DNA of 64,000 bases from Larsenimonas suaedae (GCF_023712105.1 NZ_JAMLJI010000003.1:62001-126000); one strand, 5' to 3'. Positions 9,428 through 18,651 are shown, counted from the stretch's first letter. Program-made: numbers and translations. The notes: generated by a model from the letters alone, not told the origin.

Positions 9428-10012
9428 ATGACCTTTCTTAAAAAATACGCCATCATCATCGCGATGGCTGTTCTGGCCGCTCTGGCCATCATTACCGCGG
9501 CAAATGTCGAGCACTCGGGTGCCTCGCATGAGTCGCCGAAACTCAGTCATTCATTGATCGAACAGTACGGCGGCACATTCCCGCGCCCGGACGCGGCCGA
9601 ACAACCCGAACTCGACAAGACGTACAAAGTCATTTTCGACGTGGTAAGCCCTGTCAAGGACGCGACCAAGCCCCATGGCGGTCTGGAGCGTGTGGCGCGC
9701 GCGGTCAACATCTTCGGCGACGCCGGTGTTCCGCTCGACCATCTCGATTTCGTGGTCATCGTGCACAGCAAGGCCGCACCGTCGATCTTCAATGCCGACA
9801 CCTACGAAGCCCGCGAAGGCGCGAAAAACCCGAATACCGGCTTGATCCAGGCACTGACCGACGCCGGCATCAAGGTGATCGTCTGCGGCCAGACCCTCAA
9901 CCACCTGCGTCTTGAAGACGATCAAGTCGACTCCAACGTCATTATCGCTCCGGCGGCCCTGTCGACCCTTGCGATCTACGGCAACAAAGGGTATGCCTAC
10001 GAGCAACTCTGA
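9428..10012 (+). CDS. Membrane-anchored or periplasmic DsrE-family protein
   Basis: A 194-residue protein with one N-terminal hydrophobic segment (about residues 7-25), either an uncleaved anchor or a signal peptide, followed by a DsrE/DsrF-like domain. Features of that fold are YKVIFDVV (strand 1), the central LDFVVIVHSKA, and GIKVIVCGQTLNHLRL with a Cys at the position where sulphur-relay DsrE proteins hold their active Cys. The C-terminal NVIIAPAALSTLAIYGNKGY is typical of exported members of the family. Cytoplasmic DsrE proteins take part in sulphur transfer; the role of exported versions is not established. ACAAGGC precedes the ATG. It stands alone between divergent murI and a terminator. 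Confidence 0.8.
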   Translation: MTFLKKYAIIIAMAVLAALAIITAANVEHSGASHESPKLSHSLIEQYGGTFPRPDAAEQPELDKTYKVIFDVVSPVKDATKPHGGLERVARAVNIFGDAGVPLDHLDFVVIVHSKAAPSIFNADTYEAREGAKNPNTGLIQALTDAGIKVIVCGQTLNHLRLEDDQVDSNVIIAPAALSTLAIYGNKGYAYEQL

Positions 10013-10067
10013 GTGTCTGAATGCCGATGCGCCCTCACCGGGGCGCGGTCGAAGCTACGCATTCACG

Positions 10068-10097
10068 AAAAAGGCCAGCGAATCGCTGGCCTTTTTT
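10068..10097. terminator. Bidirectional rho-independent terminator
   Basis: A perfect inverted repeat with 14-base arms (10068-10081 and 10083-10096) and a one-base centre. The arms begin with A5 and end with T6, so it can stop transcription from the DsrE-like gene on the plus strand and the hemerythrin-like gene on the minus strand. Confidence 0.9.
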
Positions 10098-10140
10098 ATG
10101 ATCGCTCGTTTGCGAAAGTGATGCTGGGTTCAAGCATTCA

Positions 10141-10683
10141 TCAGGCGGGTTCGGGCGCTTCCTTGAACTCGTGATAGAGCTCGGGGTAGTCCTGCTGCAG
10201 CTTTTCGAGGTAGCGATGGGCATTATCCGGCAGCGCTTCGCGAAGGCGCTCGTAGTCGGCTTCGTCGAGCTGTTCGATGATCAGGGGGAAAAGCTCGTGG
10301 CGTTCGCGGGTCAGGTAGTTCCGGTGCTCCTGCAGATAGGCCTTCAGATCATCGGAGAATTTGTCCATCGGCATGACTGCATCCATCAAAATCATGTCGA
10401 GGTCGTCGCTCAAGCGGCGAAGGTGGCGATACATGCGCTTGTAGTCGTCGGCCATGTCGCTTGCCAAGGCTTCGGTCGACGCATTCAACCCCTTGATGTG
10501 TTCACTGCAGAGGCTTTCCAAGGGGCTTGTGAATTCGCTCATGTAGTCAAGGATGTAATCCACCACTTCCCTGATCAGTCGAAAATCCGGGCGTTCACCT
10601 CGGGCCAATTTCTTTTGCTTCATCGATAAAACGCGAAGCAAGCGTGCCATGTTGGCGTGATCCCGGCGCAGTTGCATAAGCAT
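10141..10683 (-). CDS. Hemerythrin-like helical protein with incomplete ligand set
   Basis: A 180-residue, all-helical protein that starts LRRDHANMARLLRVL, the first helix of bacterial hemerythrin-domain proteins, and ends with YLQEHRNYLTRERHELFPL, their last helix. Between them YRHLRRLSDDL matches the third ligand helix. The second helix, which in the family reads close to YPxxxHHPxED and supplies two His and one Glu or Asp, reads YMSEFTSPLESLCSEH here, so these ligands are missing or moved. Family members bind a diiron centre for oxygen or NO sensing; whether this one binds metal is doubtful. Overall assignment is by pattern memory. It is transcribed alone, after rarA. Confidence 0.7.
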   Translation of the reverse strand: MLMQLRRDHANMARLLRVLSMKQKKLARGERPDFRLIREVVDYILDYMSEFTSPLESLCSEHIKGLNASTEALASDMADDYKRMYRHLRRLSDDLDMILMDAVMPMDKFSDDLKAYLQEHRNYLTRERHELFPLIIEQLDEADYERLREALPDNAHRYLEKLQQDYPELYHEFKEAPEPA

Positions 10684-10749
10684 GTCAGCGTCTCCTGGCT
10701 AGTGGCGTCCGAACCAGTCTAGGCCAGAAAAAATGAAAACTACATGACA

Positions 10750-10786
10750 GCCCCCTATCTTTTAGTAGGGGCAGCTAACGCTAGCT
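10750..10786. other. Two adjacent hairpins between rarA and the hemerythrin-like gene
   Basis: CCCCTA (10752-10757) pairs with TAGGGG (10766-10771), and AGCTA (10773-10777) pairs with TAGCT (10782-10786). On the minus strand they follow rarA, and a T-rich stretch comes only about 12 bases later, so this is at best a weak terminator; a 5' leader structure of the hemerythrin-like gene is equally possible. Confidence 0.4.
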
Positions 10787-10825
10787 TTTCCGACAAGGCG
10801 TTATGAGTTTTCTCATCATTTTCAA

Positions 10826-12160
10826 TTAAGACGTTCGCTGCCTCGGACTTTGGTTGTCCAGCGTTTCAAGCCAGGCCAACTTATCGCGAATGCGCTTTTC
10901 AAGCCCTCGATCCACCGGCTGATAATACCGGGTGCCGTAGAGCTCAGGCGGCAGATAGCGCTCGCCAGCGGCATAGGCATCCGGCTCATCGTGCGCGTAG
11001 CGATATTCTTCGCCGTGGCCAAGGCTGGTCATGAGCTTGGTCGGCGCATTTCGAAGATGCACAGGCACCTCGAACCCGGCCGTGGAGGCCACATGGGCTT
11101 TTGCCTGGTTATAAGCGGTGTAGGCGGCGTTGCTCTTTGGGGCGCACGCCAGATACAGGATGGCCTGGGCCACGGTGAGTTCGCCCTCGGGACTGCCAAG
11201 ACGTTCCTGAACGTCCCAGGCATTAAGGGCAAGCGTCAACGCTCTCGGGTCGGCGTTGCCGATCTCCTCGCTTGCCATGCGCACGACGCGACGGGCGATA
11301 TACAAGGGGTCGGCCCCGCCATCGAGCATTCGGCAGAACCAATAAAGGGCGGCATCCGGGGCACTGCCACGCACCGATTTGTGAAGTGCCGAAATCTGGT
11401 CGTAAAAAAGATCTCCGCCACGGTCGAGCCGACGCGTGCTTTCACTAAGCACCTCCTCGAGCACCGACTGATCAATGACTGACGCACCGGTCCCGCTGCG
11501 CGCCATGTCGACACTGATCTCGAGCAGATTGAGCGCGCGCCGGGCATCGCCATCGGCGGCCTGAGCCAGCATATTACGGGCATCTCCAGACGCCTCGACC
11601 GCAGCGGCAACCAGGTCCGGGTCGTCATCAAGGGCGCGGTCGATCACATGACGCAGCTCATCCTGAGTCAGCGCCTTTAGGACATGAACACGCGCTCGGG
11701 ACAGCAGGGCGTTATTGAGCTCGAACGAGGGGTTTTCGGTGGTTGCGCCCACAAAGATGAACACGCCCTCCTCGATCCAGGGAAGAAACGCGTCCTGCTG
11801 AGCCTTGTTGAAGCGGTGCACCTCATCGACGAACAAGAGCGTACGAGAGCCTTGGTGACGGCGCTGCTGAGCCTGCTCGGCGGCCTGGCGGATTTCCTTG
11901 ACCCCGGAGGAGACCGCGGACAAGGTCTCGAAGTGCGCACGTGTGTAGTGGGCCATCAGGCGGGCAAGCGTGGTCTTGCCGACGCCGGGTGGCCCCCAGA
12001 GAATCATGGAGTAGAGCTGATCCTGCTCGAGGGCACGCTTTAGCGGCTTGCCCTCGCCCAGAAGGTGGGTCTGTCCGATGTAGGCATCGAGATGCATCGG
12101 GCGCAGCCGGGCCGCCAATGGCTGACCCGGCGTCGGTGCATCGGCGAACAGATCGCTCAT
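10826..12160 (-). CDS. rarA: Replication-associated recombination protein A
   Basis: A 444-residue AAA+ ATPase (also called MgsA) that acts at stalled replication forks and interacts with single-strand binding protein. It has Walker A (GPPGVGKTTLARLMA), Walker B (LLFVDEVHRFNKAQQDAF), sensor ATTENPSFELN, and the C-terminal helical tetramerisation part ending with YYQPVDRGLEKRI. Length is standard. Its ATG overlaps the lolA stop codon (ATGA, 12157-12160), so it is translationally coupled to lolA, the order lolA-rarA after ftsK being common in gammaproteobacteria. Confidence 0.96.
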   Translation of the reverse strand: MSDLFADAPTPGQPLAARLRPMHLDAYIGQTHLLGEGKPLKRALEQDQLYSMILWGPPGVGKTTLARLMAHYTRAHFETLSAVSSGVKEIRQAAEQAQQRRHQGSRTLLFVDEVHRFNKAQQDAFLPWIEEGVFIFVGATTENPSFELNNALLSRARVHVLKALTQDELRHVIDRALDDDPDLVAAAVEASGDARNMLAQAADGDARRALNLLEISVDMARSGTGASVIDQSVLEEVLSESTRRLDRGGDLFYDQISALHKSVRGSAPDAALYWFCRMLDGGADPLYIARRVVRMASEEIGNADPRALTLALNAWDVQERLGSPEGELTVAQAILYLACAPKSNAAYTAYNQAKAHVASTAGFEVPVHLRNAPTKLMTSLGHGEEYRYAHDEPDAYAAGERYLPPELYGTRYYQPVDRGLEKRIRDKLAWLETLDNQSPRQRTS

Positions 12161-12789
12161 TGCCCCTCGCGGATCACATCGGCCCCGTCCGGCACCTTGA
12201 AATTGAATGTATCAGGCGAGATGCGCTCGTTGGGCGTCTGGTTGCTGAAGGTGATGTCGGTGCGTTGCCCGGTACTGTCTGAAAGGTCGAGCCCCGACAA
12301 CGTCTCCCCCCGGAAGGTGAGCTCCATGCCTTCGAACAGACTATCGTTCGATTTCGGCGTCAGCGAAAAGATTTCAGTGCCGCCCTGCTGGCGCCTGGAC
12401 ACGCTGTAGTTTTGGGTCAGCTCGCTAGCCTGCCCCGAAAGCAACAGCGCCGGCGTATGAGTCACGCGCTCATCAAGCGGACGGATGGTGACCTGCTCCA
12501 GATCCGGGTCATACATGTAGACCTTCTGGCCATTGGATACAACGACCTGGCGATAGGGGGAGTTGACCTCCCAGCGGAATCGACCCGGACGGGACAGCCA
12601 CATATGGCCTGACGAGTCCTGCTGGCTCGCGCCCTGTTCGTTCACGATATGCTGCTCGAAATCCGCCGAGTAACTGTTGAGTGGTTTGAGCAGTGTGGTC
12701 AGACGCTCGGCAGCGCTGTCGTCGGCAAAGGAGACAGACGACATCATCATCAGGCCCGCTGCTGCGGCCATGGTCAAAGTACGCTTCAA
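12157..12789 (-). CDS. lolA: Outer-membrane lipoprotein carrier protein
   Basis: A 210-residue periplasmic chaperone that receives lipoproteins from LolCDE and hands them to LolB. It has a signal peptide (residues 1-22, ending SFA), then LKPLNSYSADFEQHIV and GHMWLSRPGRFRWEVNSPY, the conserved start of the open beta barrel. The start is TTG at 12789 with AGGAG 7 bases upstream; no better ATG exists before the signal peptide. It lies 21 bases after the ftsK stop and overlaps rarA by 4 bases, so ftsK-lolA-rarA probably form an operon. Confidence 0.95.
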   Translation of the reverse strand: MKRTLTMAAAAGLMMMSSVSFADDSAAERLTTLLKPLNSYSADFEQHIVNEQGASQQDSSGHMWLSRPGRFRWEVNSPYRQVVVSNGQKVYMYDPDLEQVTIRPLDERVTHTPALLLSGQASELTQNYSVSRRQQGGTEIFSLTPKSNDSLFEGMELTFRGETLSGLDLSDSTGQRTDITFSNQTPNERISPDTFNFKVPDGADVIREGQ

Positions 12790-12810
12790 ACTCTCACTCC
12801 TTAATATCGT

Positions 12811-15800
12811 TTAGTGGCCGCTGGACGGAGGTGACAACACTTCACGGCTGCCATTGGTGCCCATCGACGACACAACACCGGCCATTTCCATGGCCTCGAC
12901 CAGTCTAGCGGCGCGGTTATAGCCAATCTTTAACTTGCGCTGAACCGCCGAGATGGAGGCCCGGCGCGACTCGATCACATACGCGACCGCCTCGTCGTAC
13001 AGCGCATCCTGCTCGGCGTCATCGCTGTCACCGTCGGCTTCAAGCCCGGTCAGCGCATCGGCCGTTACTCCGCCGGAAAGAATCTCGTCGATGTACTCAG
13101 GTTCGCCTCGGCGCTTCCAGTCCTCGACAACACGGTGAACCTCGTCATCGTCCACGAAGGCGCCGTGGACACGAACGGGCATGCCTGCACCGGCTGGCAG
13201 ATACAGCATGTCACCATGGCCTAGCAGGTGCTCGGCGCCGCCCTGATCAAGAATCGTACGCGAGTCGATTCGAGACGAGACCTGAAACGCGATTCGAGTC
13301 GGGATGTTCGCCTTGATCAGACCCGTTACCACGTCCACCGACGGGCGCTGGGTGGCAAGAATCAAATGAATCCCGGCGGCGCGCGCTTTTTGCGCCAGTC
13401 GTGCGATCAGCTCTTCCACTTTCTTGCCAACGATCATGAACATGTCGGCAAATTCATCGATTACAACCACGATGTAGGGCAGCTTTTCAAGCGTGGGCGG
13501 CGCCTGGTGCATTTCCCACGGCTGCGGCTCCCACAGGGGATCCTTGACCTGGGCGCCATGTGCTTCCGCCTCATCGAGCTTCGCATTGAAGCCTGAAATA
13601 TTACGCACCCCCATGGCGGCCATCAGCTTGTAGCGCCGTTCCATTTCGGCAACGCACCAGCGCAGCGCGTTGGCGGCTTCCTTCATGTCGGTCACCACCG
13701 GTGCCAGCAGATGCGGAATGCCGTCATAAACCGACAGTTCGAGCATCTTGGGGTCGACCATGATCATGCGGACTTCTTCGGGCGTGGCCTTCAAAAGCAT
13801 CGAGATCAACATGGCATTGACCCCGACCGACTTACCCGAACCAGTCGTACCGGCCACCAGCACGTGAGGCATCTTGTTAAGATCCGTCACTACCGAAGCG
13901 CCGCCGATGTCCTGACCCAACGCCATGGTAACCGGCGACGATGCGTCGGTATAAACCTCGGAATTGATGACCTCACGAAGCCGAATCATCGCGCGGTTCG
14001 GGTTCGGAATTTCGATGCCCACCGTTGGACGCCCCGGGATCACTTCGACGACGCGCACACTTTTGACCATCAAAGAGCGCGCAAGATCCTTGGCAAGGTT
14101 ACTGATTTTTGAAACCTTGACACCCGCAGCCGGGCGGATTTCAAACCGCGTGATGACCGGGCCGGGCCATGTGTCCACCACTTCAGCCTTGACGCCATAT
14201 TCCTTGAGGCGCACCTCGAGAAGCTCGGCCATGTCATCGAGCTGTTCAGGCGTATAGGTCGGCTCGTGGCTGTCCGGTGTTGTCAAAAGCTGATAGGACG
14301 GCAGCTTGCCGGTCGGCTCGGGCAGCCCATCGACCGTAGGTCGCTGGCTTTGAAGGTGCTCGACCGTCCAGAGCGTTGGCTGATCGTCAAGCGATGCGCG
14401 CTCTGGCTCGACAGCGCGAGGGGCCTCATCATATGGCTGTGGCTGTGGCTGTGGCTGTGGCTGTGGCTGTGGCTGTGGCTGTGGCTGTGGCTGTGGCTGT
14501 GGCTGTGGCTGTGGCTGTGGCTGTGGCTGTGGCTGTGGCTGTGGCTGTGGCTCAACCGAGTCTTGATCCCATGACGTCGATGCTTCAAATGGCGATGAAA
14601 CCTCGTCATCGGCCGTGCTGACGGAGATTCGCTGATCGCTAGGCTCATCAGCGTCGTCTTTCGATACCGAAAACGGCGCAAACTCCGGCTCATCGTCAGA
14701 GGCACTCACCGAGACCATCGGGGATGATGCAGATGCGTCTTCATCGTCGGCATGGATCACTCGATCGGCGTACTGCTGCTCGGCCGCCTCGCCCTTCTCA
14801 AGCGACGGGGCCTCTTGAGGCTCGGACGACAAGTGAGAAGGTTCCGACGCAAACGACGACCGCAACGCCTGAACCGGTTCCGGGAGACCCTCTTCGACAG
14901 GCGTTGAAGCGCTACCCTGAGCACTGTCCAACTCATTATTTTCGTGTGCCTGATGCTCATCCGGGGCCTTCTCGGTCGGTGCGAGCATGGCATCAGGGAT
15001 TCGTCGACGCGCCACATCGGCGTCCGGCTCACGACGCGGGCGAATGACAGGCGCATCGTTAAAGGCGTTCTCGTCCAGGGGTGTGGCTTCCGGCTCATCA
15101 GTCGCGTGGAAGGCATTACTTTTCACGCCAGGAGCCTCTGCGGGCTCAGACTCTGCGCTTTCAACTTCTCCGCGACCTGATTCAACAGTACGTGCTGATT
15201 TCCAAGTGCGTTCGGCGCCGGGTTCATGGTCTGAATCGCGCGCATCAGCAGCCGAGAACGGCAAGACAGATGCTTCGGCGCCAGACGAATCAAGACGGCT
15301 TGCAGTTATCGGTGAATCGAACCCCGCCGAGTCGCCCTCGTCACGCGTTGCCTTCATGCTGGGCCCGGTGGGCGCCTCTTCCCTGACAGAGCGCGCATGC
15401 TCGGTATCAGCGCGCGCACCTCGTCGCATCGAGGGCTTTTGAAGCGGTGCGTCCCAGGGAATATCGTCCTGATGCTCAGTAGCGCGAGCCTCGCCATTGC
15501 GTGCAGAATCGCTTGCCGGCGCGCTCAGTACGCGGCCATCGCCATGCGCCTCCCCTCTTGAATCACTCGAGGCCTCTTCACGCACTGGGTCTGCATGGCT
15601 GTCTTCAGCCTGATAAAGGTTTGGAACAGACCGTCGTGGGATCAACCGCTGCCATAGGGAGGGCTTGGCAGGAGCCAGCTCCGACTCGTCTTCCTCGTCG
15701 ATCTGATCGTACGCTTCCTCAAGCTCCTCGTGAAAATCCCGCTCGGCATAGCTTGCGTAGCGAAGCTCTTCCTCTTCACGCTTGAGCCGACGCACTTCGC

Positions 15801-16524
15801 GCTTTTCAGCCATGCGATGTTGTAAAAGCCCAAGCTTCGATCTGGACCACCGAATAAACGCCACACTCTTCTTGCCGGTTTCATCGATGATGGTCCACCA
15901 GGACAGGCCGGTAAACAGCGGAAAACCACCCAGAAAGAACCCGATTGCGATCAGGGTAGCGCCATAGTGGCCGACCAGATCGTAGAGCCCCTGGGATAAC
16001 CCGGTGCCGATAATGCCACCGGCGCCATTGGGCAGGTCGGCTTCAAGGGTATTGAAATGAACGGCACTCAAGGTGCAGGTGGCCAAAAGCACCAGTAAAA
16101 GCCCCGCCCCACGCGCGGCCAGCGCCGTCGGGTCCCAGGTGATGCGTGCCTGTTCCGTTCGAAGCAGACGCCAGGCGGCGTAGCCCAGCATACCCGGCCA
16201 CCAGAGCGCGCTTAGGCCAAACAGGCTGTAAAGCACGTCCGATAACCAGGCGCCGATATGGCCCATCCAGTTTTGAACGTTGTCGGCATTACCGCTGTAG
16301 GACCAACTGGGGTCGGTCTGGGCGTAGCTGAAGAACGACAGCAGCAGAAACACACAGGCCAACAGCAACAAGATAACGATGCCTTCCTTGGTTGCCCCAT
16401 GCAGGTGCGCTGTAAGTCGTTCAGCCTTTTGCCGTGCGCGAGCCGATCGTTCCCGGGTCTTCGCGCTCGACGTGCGTTGATTGGTACTGGACTGCTGTCG
16501 TTTCTTGGCGCTCAACCTGGCCAT
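12811..16524 (-). CDS. ftsK: DNA translocase FtsK with long linker
   Basis: A 1237-residue septal DNA pump that couples chromosome dimer resolution to division. Four membrane segments lie in residues 45-215 (for example [19 protein letters not shown]). A very long, acidic, disordered linker follows (about 230-770) and contains (Pro-Gln)19 at residues 659-697. The RecA-like motor has Walker A TTGSGKSV near residue 890 and [14 protein letters not shown]. The C-terminal winged-helix gamma domain (about 1170-1230, [21 protein letters not shown]) should read KOPS sites and contact XerD. Pseudomonad FtsK is near 800 residues, so the extra length is linker. It diverges from aat. Confidence 0.96.
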   Translation of the reverse strand: MARLSAKKRQQSSTNQRTSSAKTRERSARARQKAERLTAHLHGATKEGIVILLLLACVFLLLSFFSYAQTDPSWSYSGNADNVQNWMGHIGAWLSDVLYSLFGLSALWWPGMLGYAAWRLLRTEQARITWDPTALAARGAGLLLVLLATCTLSAVHFNTLEADLPNGAGGIIGTGLSQGLYDLVGHYGATLIAIGFFLGGFPLFTGLSWWTIIDETGKKSVAFIRWSRSKLGLLQHRMAEKREVRRLKREEEELRYASYAERDFHEELEEAYDQIDEEDESELAPAKPSLWQRLIPRRSVPNLYQAEDSHADPVREEASSDSRGEAHGDGRVLSAPASDSARNGEARATEHQDDIPWDAPLQKPSMRRGARADTEHARSVREEAPTGPSMKATRDEGDSAGFDSPITASRLDSSGAEASVLPFSAADARDSDHEPGAERTWKSARTVESGRGEVESAESEPAEAPGVKSNAFHATDEPEATPLDENAFNDAPVIRPRREPDADVARRRIPDAMLAPTEKAPDEHQAHENNELDSAQGSASTPVEEGLPEPVQALRSSFASEPSHLSSEPQEAPSLEKGEAAEQQYADRVIHADDEDASASSPMVSVSASDDEPEFAPFSVSKDDADEPSDQRISVSTADDEVSSPFEASTSWDQDSVEPQPQPQPQPQPQPQPQPQPQPQPQPQPQPQPQPQPQPQPYDEAPRAVEPERASLDDQPTLWTVEHLQSQRPTVDGLPEPTGKLPSYQLLTTPDSHEPTYTPEQLDDMAELLEVRLKEYGVKAEVVDTWPGPVITRFEIRPAAGVKVSKISNLAKDLARSLMVKSVRVVEVIPGRPTVGIEIPNPNRAMIRLREVINSEVYTDASSPVTMALGQDIGGASVVTDLNKMPHVLVAGTTGSGKSVGVNAMLISMLLKATPEEVRMIMVDPKMLELSVYDGIPHLLAPVVTDMKEAANALRWCVAEMERRYKLMAAMGVRNISGFNAKLDEAEAHGAQVKDPLWEPQPWEMHQAPPTLEKLPYIVVVIDEFADMFMIVGKKVEELIARLAQKARAAGIHLILATQRPSVDVVTGLIKANIPTRIAFQVSSRIDSRTILDQGGAEHLLGHGDMLYLPAGAGMPVRVHGAFVDDDEVHRVVEDWKRRGEPEYIDEILSGGVTADALTGLEADGDSDDAEQDALYDEAVAYVIESRRASISAVQRKLKIGYNRAARLVEAMEMAGVVSSMGTNGSREVLSPPSSGH
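14434..14552. repeat. Hexanucleotide tandem repeat GGCTGT x 19 inside ftsK
   Basis: Nineteen perfect copies of GGCTGT (14435-14548) plus partial flanking copies, with no base substitution in the array. On the coding strand it reads as CCACAG repeats giving Pro-Gln x 19 plus Pro. Because the unit is two codons long, gain or loss of copies changes linker length without breaking the frame. The identity of the copies at DNA level indicates recent expansion by slippage. Confidence 0.97.
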
Positions 16525-16641
16525 CCCCCTTTACACCACGATGCATCAAATGGATCGTAAACATCTTTATGCCGCAATCATACCGAGCCAGCTGCGCCCG
16601 GCACAGGCTTGATTCACTTTGCCAACCCGACAGTTACATGG

Positions 16642-16696
16642 TTTATTGCAATAAATACACACTGTTATCAATAGTTGACGCACTCGACAACTATTG
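16642..16696. promoter_or_regulatory. Two palindromes in the ftsK-aat divergent region
   Basis: TTTATTGCAATAAA (16642-16655) is a perfect 14-base palindrome. Fourteen bases further on, CAATAGTTGACG (16669-16680) and CGACAACTATTG (16685-16696) form a 28-base inverted repeat with 12-base arms, one mismatch and a 4-base centre. The second lies 36 bases before the aat start. Neither is followed by a T run, so operators for a dimeric regulator are likelier than terminators. The regulator is unknown. Confidence 0.5.
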
Positions 16697-16732
16697 TGGT
16701 TGCACCAGACGTCTCTAACGTCGGAGGTTTCA

Positions 16733-17440
16733 ATGTTGCCATGGCTCGATTCGGACATCATCGAATTTCCGCCGGTTGATCAAGCGCTCGATGACCCCGA
16801 TGGGCTACTGGCCGCGGGTGGCGCACTAACACCGGCCTGGCTTACCCAGGCCTATAGCCAGGGCATCTTTCCCTGGTTCAGTGACGGACAACCCATTTTA
16901 TGGTGGTCACCAACCCCCAGGACGGTCTTGTTTCCCGCCGAGTTTCGACTTCGACGCAGTCTAGCCAAGCGCATTCGCAACTCAGGCTTCGATGTGCGAA
17001 TAAATACAGCGTTTAATCGCGTCATCGACACCTGCGCTGCACCTCGCGCTGATGACGAAGGGACGTGGATTACCGATGAGATGCGCCTTGCCTACAAGCA
17101 GCTTCATACCCTGGGCATCGCGGCAAGCGTTGAAACATGGGATGGCGATCATCTCGTCGGCGGATTGTACGGCATCGCGCTCGGGGCGTGCTTTTTTGGC
17201 GAGTCCATGTTCTCGCTCAAACCAGACGCTTCAAAGATCGCTCTGGCCTACCTGACGCAGGAAGGGCCAAAACACGGGCTTGAACTGATCGACTGTCAAA
17301 TGCATACCGCCCATCTGGCCTCGCTGGGCGCACGCCAAATCGCACGGCCAGAGTTTTTGAGATACCTTGATTCATGCACGCCTTCCAAAAGACAGGCGCG
17401 CTGGCTCTCAACTCTTGCCACGGCATCACAACAACAATAG
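16733..17440 (+). CDS. aat: Leucyl/phenylalanyl-tRNA-protein transferase
   Basis: A 235-residue enzyme that adds Leu or Phe from aminoacyl-tRNA to proteins with N-terminal Lys or Arg, marking them for ClpS/ClpAP. Conserved blocks seen: FPPVDQALDDPDGLLAAGG, YSQGIFPWFSDGQPILWWSP, SVETWDGDHLVGGLYG, and CFFGESMFS. I chose the ATG at 16733 because GGAGG (16723-16727) lies 5 bases before it and MLPWLDSD is the usual start region; the frame is open 13 codons earlier. It begins a plus-strand run aat-bpt-infA, with bpt 24 bases downstream. Confidence 0.96.
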   Translation: MLPWLDSDIIEFPPVDQALDDPDGLLAAGGALTPAWLTQAYSQGIFPWFSDGQPILWWSPTPRTVLFPAEFRLRRSLAKRIRNSGFDVRINTAFNRVIDTCAAPRADDEGTWITDEMRLAYKQLHTLGIAASVETWDGDHLVGGLYGIALGACFFGESMFSLKPDASKIALAYLTQEGPKHGLELIDCQMHTAHLASLGARQIARPEFLRYLDSCTPSKRQARWLSTLATASQQQ

Positions 17441-17464
17441 TGGCCGATCAGGGGACAACGACTT

Positions 17465-18202
17465 GTGACCGATTCTACCCGCACGCTCAAACCTCAAGAT
17501 CTGCGGTTCTTTCTGACAGCACCACACAATTGCAGTTATGTGGCCGAGCAGGAAGCGACCACGCTGTTCATGGATCCGGAACACGCCATCAACAAGGAAG
17601 TGTATAGCGCATTGACCCTGATGGGCTTTCGGCGAAGCGGCCAGCACTTGTATCGTCCCCACTGCGCCAGCTGCCAGGGATGTGTGTCCGTTCGTGTTCC
17701 AGTCGATGAGTTTTCACCAAATCGTACCCAGCGAAAGATCATTGGCCGTAACAAGGACTTGACCGTCCAATTTCGCGAAGCAAAATTCACCAACGAGCAT
17801 TACGCACTATACAATCAGTACATTCGTGAAAAGCATTTCAACGGCGATATGTTTCCACCCTCGGTAGAACAGTACTGCTCTTTCCTTGCACGAGAGCATA
17901 CCTTTTCGGCCTTCATTGAATTTCGCGATCAGGGCGTGCTGGTCGCGGTCGCCGCGATGGATTGCCTGTCGCATGGGCTATCCGCGATTTATACGTTCTA
18001 TACGCCGGATCCTGCGTATGCAGCGCGCTCGCTTGGTACCTACGCCATTCTCTGGCAGATTCATGAAGCGCAACGCCAGGGGCTACCCTACGTCTATCTG
18101 GGCTACTGGATAGAGCAAAGCCGGAAGATGGCGTACAAGAAAAAGTTCACGCCGCTTGAGTATCTTGACGGTGGGCGCTGGAGAAAATTGCTCGAAACCT
18201 GA
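17465..18202 (+). CDS. bpt: Aspartate/glutamate leucyltransferase (arginyltransferase family)
   Basis: A 245-residue enzyme of the Bpt/Ate family. Bpt transfers Leu to N-terminal Asp or Glu, making them N-degrons. Signatures: FFLTAPHNCSYVAEQEATTLF with the N-terminal Cys, the paired Cys in YRPHCASCQGCVSVRVPV, and YVYLGYWIEQSRKMAYK near the C-terminus. The start is GTG at 17465 with AGGGGA upstream. Its place directly after aat supports Bpt specificity over a true arginyltransferase, but sequence alone does not prove the donor tRNA. Confidence 0.94.
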   Translation: MTDSTRTLKPQDLRFFLTAPHNCSYVAEQEATTLFMDPEHAINKEVYSALTLMGFRRSGQHLYRPHCASCQGCVSVRVPVDEFSPNRTQRKIIGRNKDLTVQFREAKFTNEHYALYNQYIREKHFNGDMFPPSVEQYCSFLAREHTFSAFIEFRDQGVLVAVAAMDCLSHGLSAIYTFYTPDPAYAARSLGTYAILWQIHEAQRQGLPYVYLGYWIEQSRKMAYKKKFTPLEYLDGGRWRKLLET

Positions 18203-18260
18203 CCCCTTTTTTGCCTAACCTGATCTCATCAGGCAAAATACCGCACGATAATTCAATACT

Positions 18261-18294
18261 CTTCATTTAATGAAGCGTTTGCTGCGTCTATACT
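18261..18294 (+). promoter_or_regulatory. Candidate infA promoter with palindrome
   Basis: A TATACT -10 element at 18289-18294 lies 31 bases before the infA ATG. No strong -35 is visible at the right spacing; instead CTTCATTTAATGAAG (18261-18275), a perfect 15-base palindrome, covers that position, so an activator or repressor may bind there. A hairpin CCTGAT/ATCAGG (18219-18233) just after bpt may end part of the upstream transcript. Confidence 0.45.
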
Positions 18295-18325
18295 ATGAAC
18301 GCAATTACTGGAGGAAATGCCAAAC

Positions 18326-18544
18326 ATGGCACGCGAAGATCATATTGAAATGGAAGGTGTCGTTGTCGACATGTTGCCAAACACCATGTTCCGTGTCGAA
18401 CTGGAAAACGGCCACGTTGTAACGGCTCATATCTCGGGAAAAATGCGCAAAAACTACATTCGCATCCTGACCGGCGATAAGGTCAAGGTCGAACTGACTC
18501 CCTACGACCTGTCCAAGGGCCGCATCGTCTACCGCTCCCGCTAA
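18326..18544 (+). CDS. infA: Translation initiation factor IF-1
   Basis: A 72-residue S1-like OB-fold protein that binds the A site of the 30S subunit during initiation. The whole sequence matches the family: [20 protein letters not shown] at the start and [20 protein letters not shown] at the end. The ATG at 18326 has GGAGGA 9 bases before it; the in-frame ATG at 18317 sits directly against that site and is not usable. The gene runs convergently into clpA with a shared terminator between them. Confidence 0.98.
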   Translation: MAREDHIEMEGVVVDMLPNTMFRVELENGHVVTAHISGKMRKNYIRILTGDKVKVELTPYDLSKGRIVYRSR

Positions 18545-18597
18545 GCCCCGCCGAAGCCCGGCCCCGGGCGCAGCCTGACACTTTATTCCAAGCATGC

Positions 18598-18628
18598 AAA
18601 AGCGCCCCGTCAATGACAGGGCGCTTTG
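18598..18628. terminator. Bidirectional terminator between infA and clpA
   Basis: AAAGCGCCC (18599-18607) pairs with GGGCGCTTT (18619-18627), giving a GC stem flanked by A and T on both sides. It can serve infA on the plus strand and clpA on the minus strand, although the T tracts are short. Confidence 0.75.
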
Positions 18629-18651
18629 TCGTTTACTTCTACTCTCTAGCG

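Noticed and set aside
14434-14552. Phase-variable on/off switch in ftsK
   Set aside because: The repeat unit is six bases, so copy changes keep the frame. An essential gene would also be an unlikely target for switching.
14266-14621. Plus-strand frames encoding Leu-Trp or Ala-Val repeats
   Set aside because: They are readings of the hexanucleotide array in other frames, opposite the real FtsK linker.
18545-18651. tRNA-Ser gene after infA, as in E. coli
   Set aside because: The gap is 107 bases and contains only the bidirectional terminator; no cloverleaf or T-loop sequence is present.
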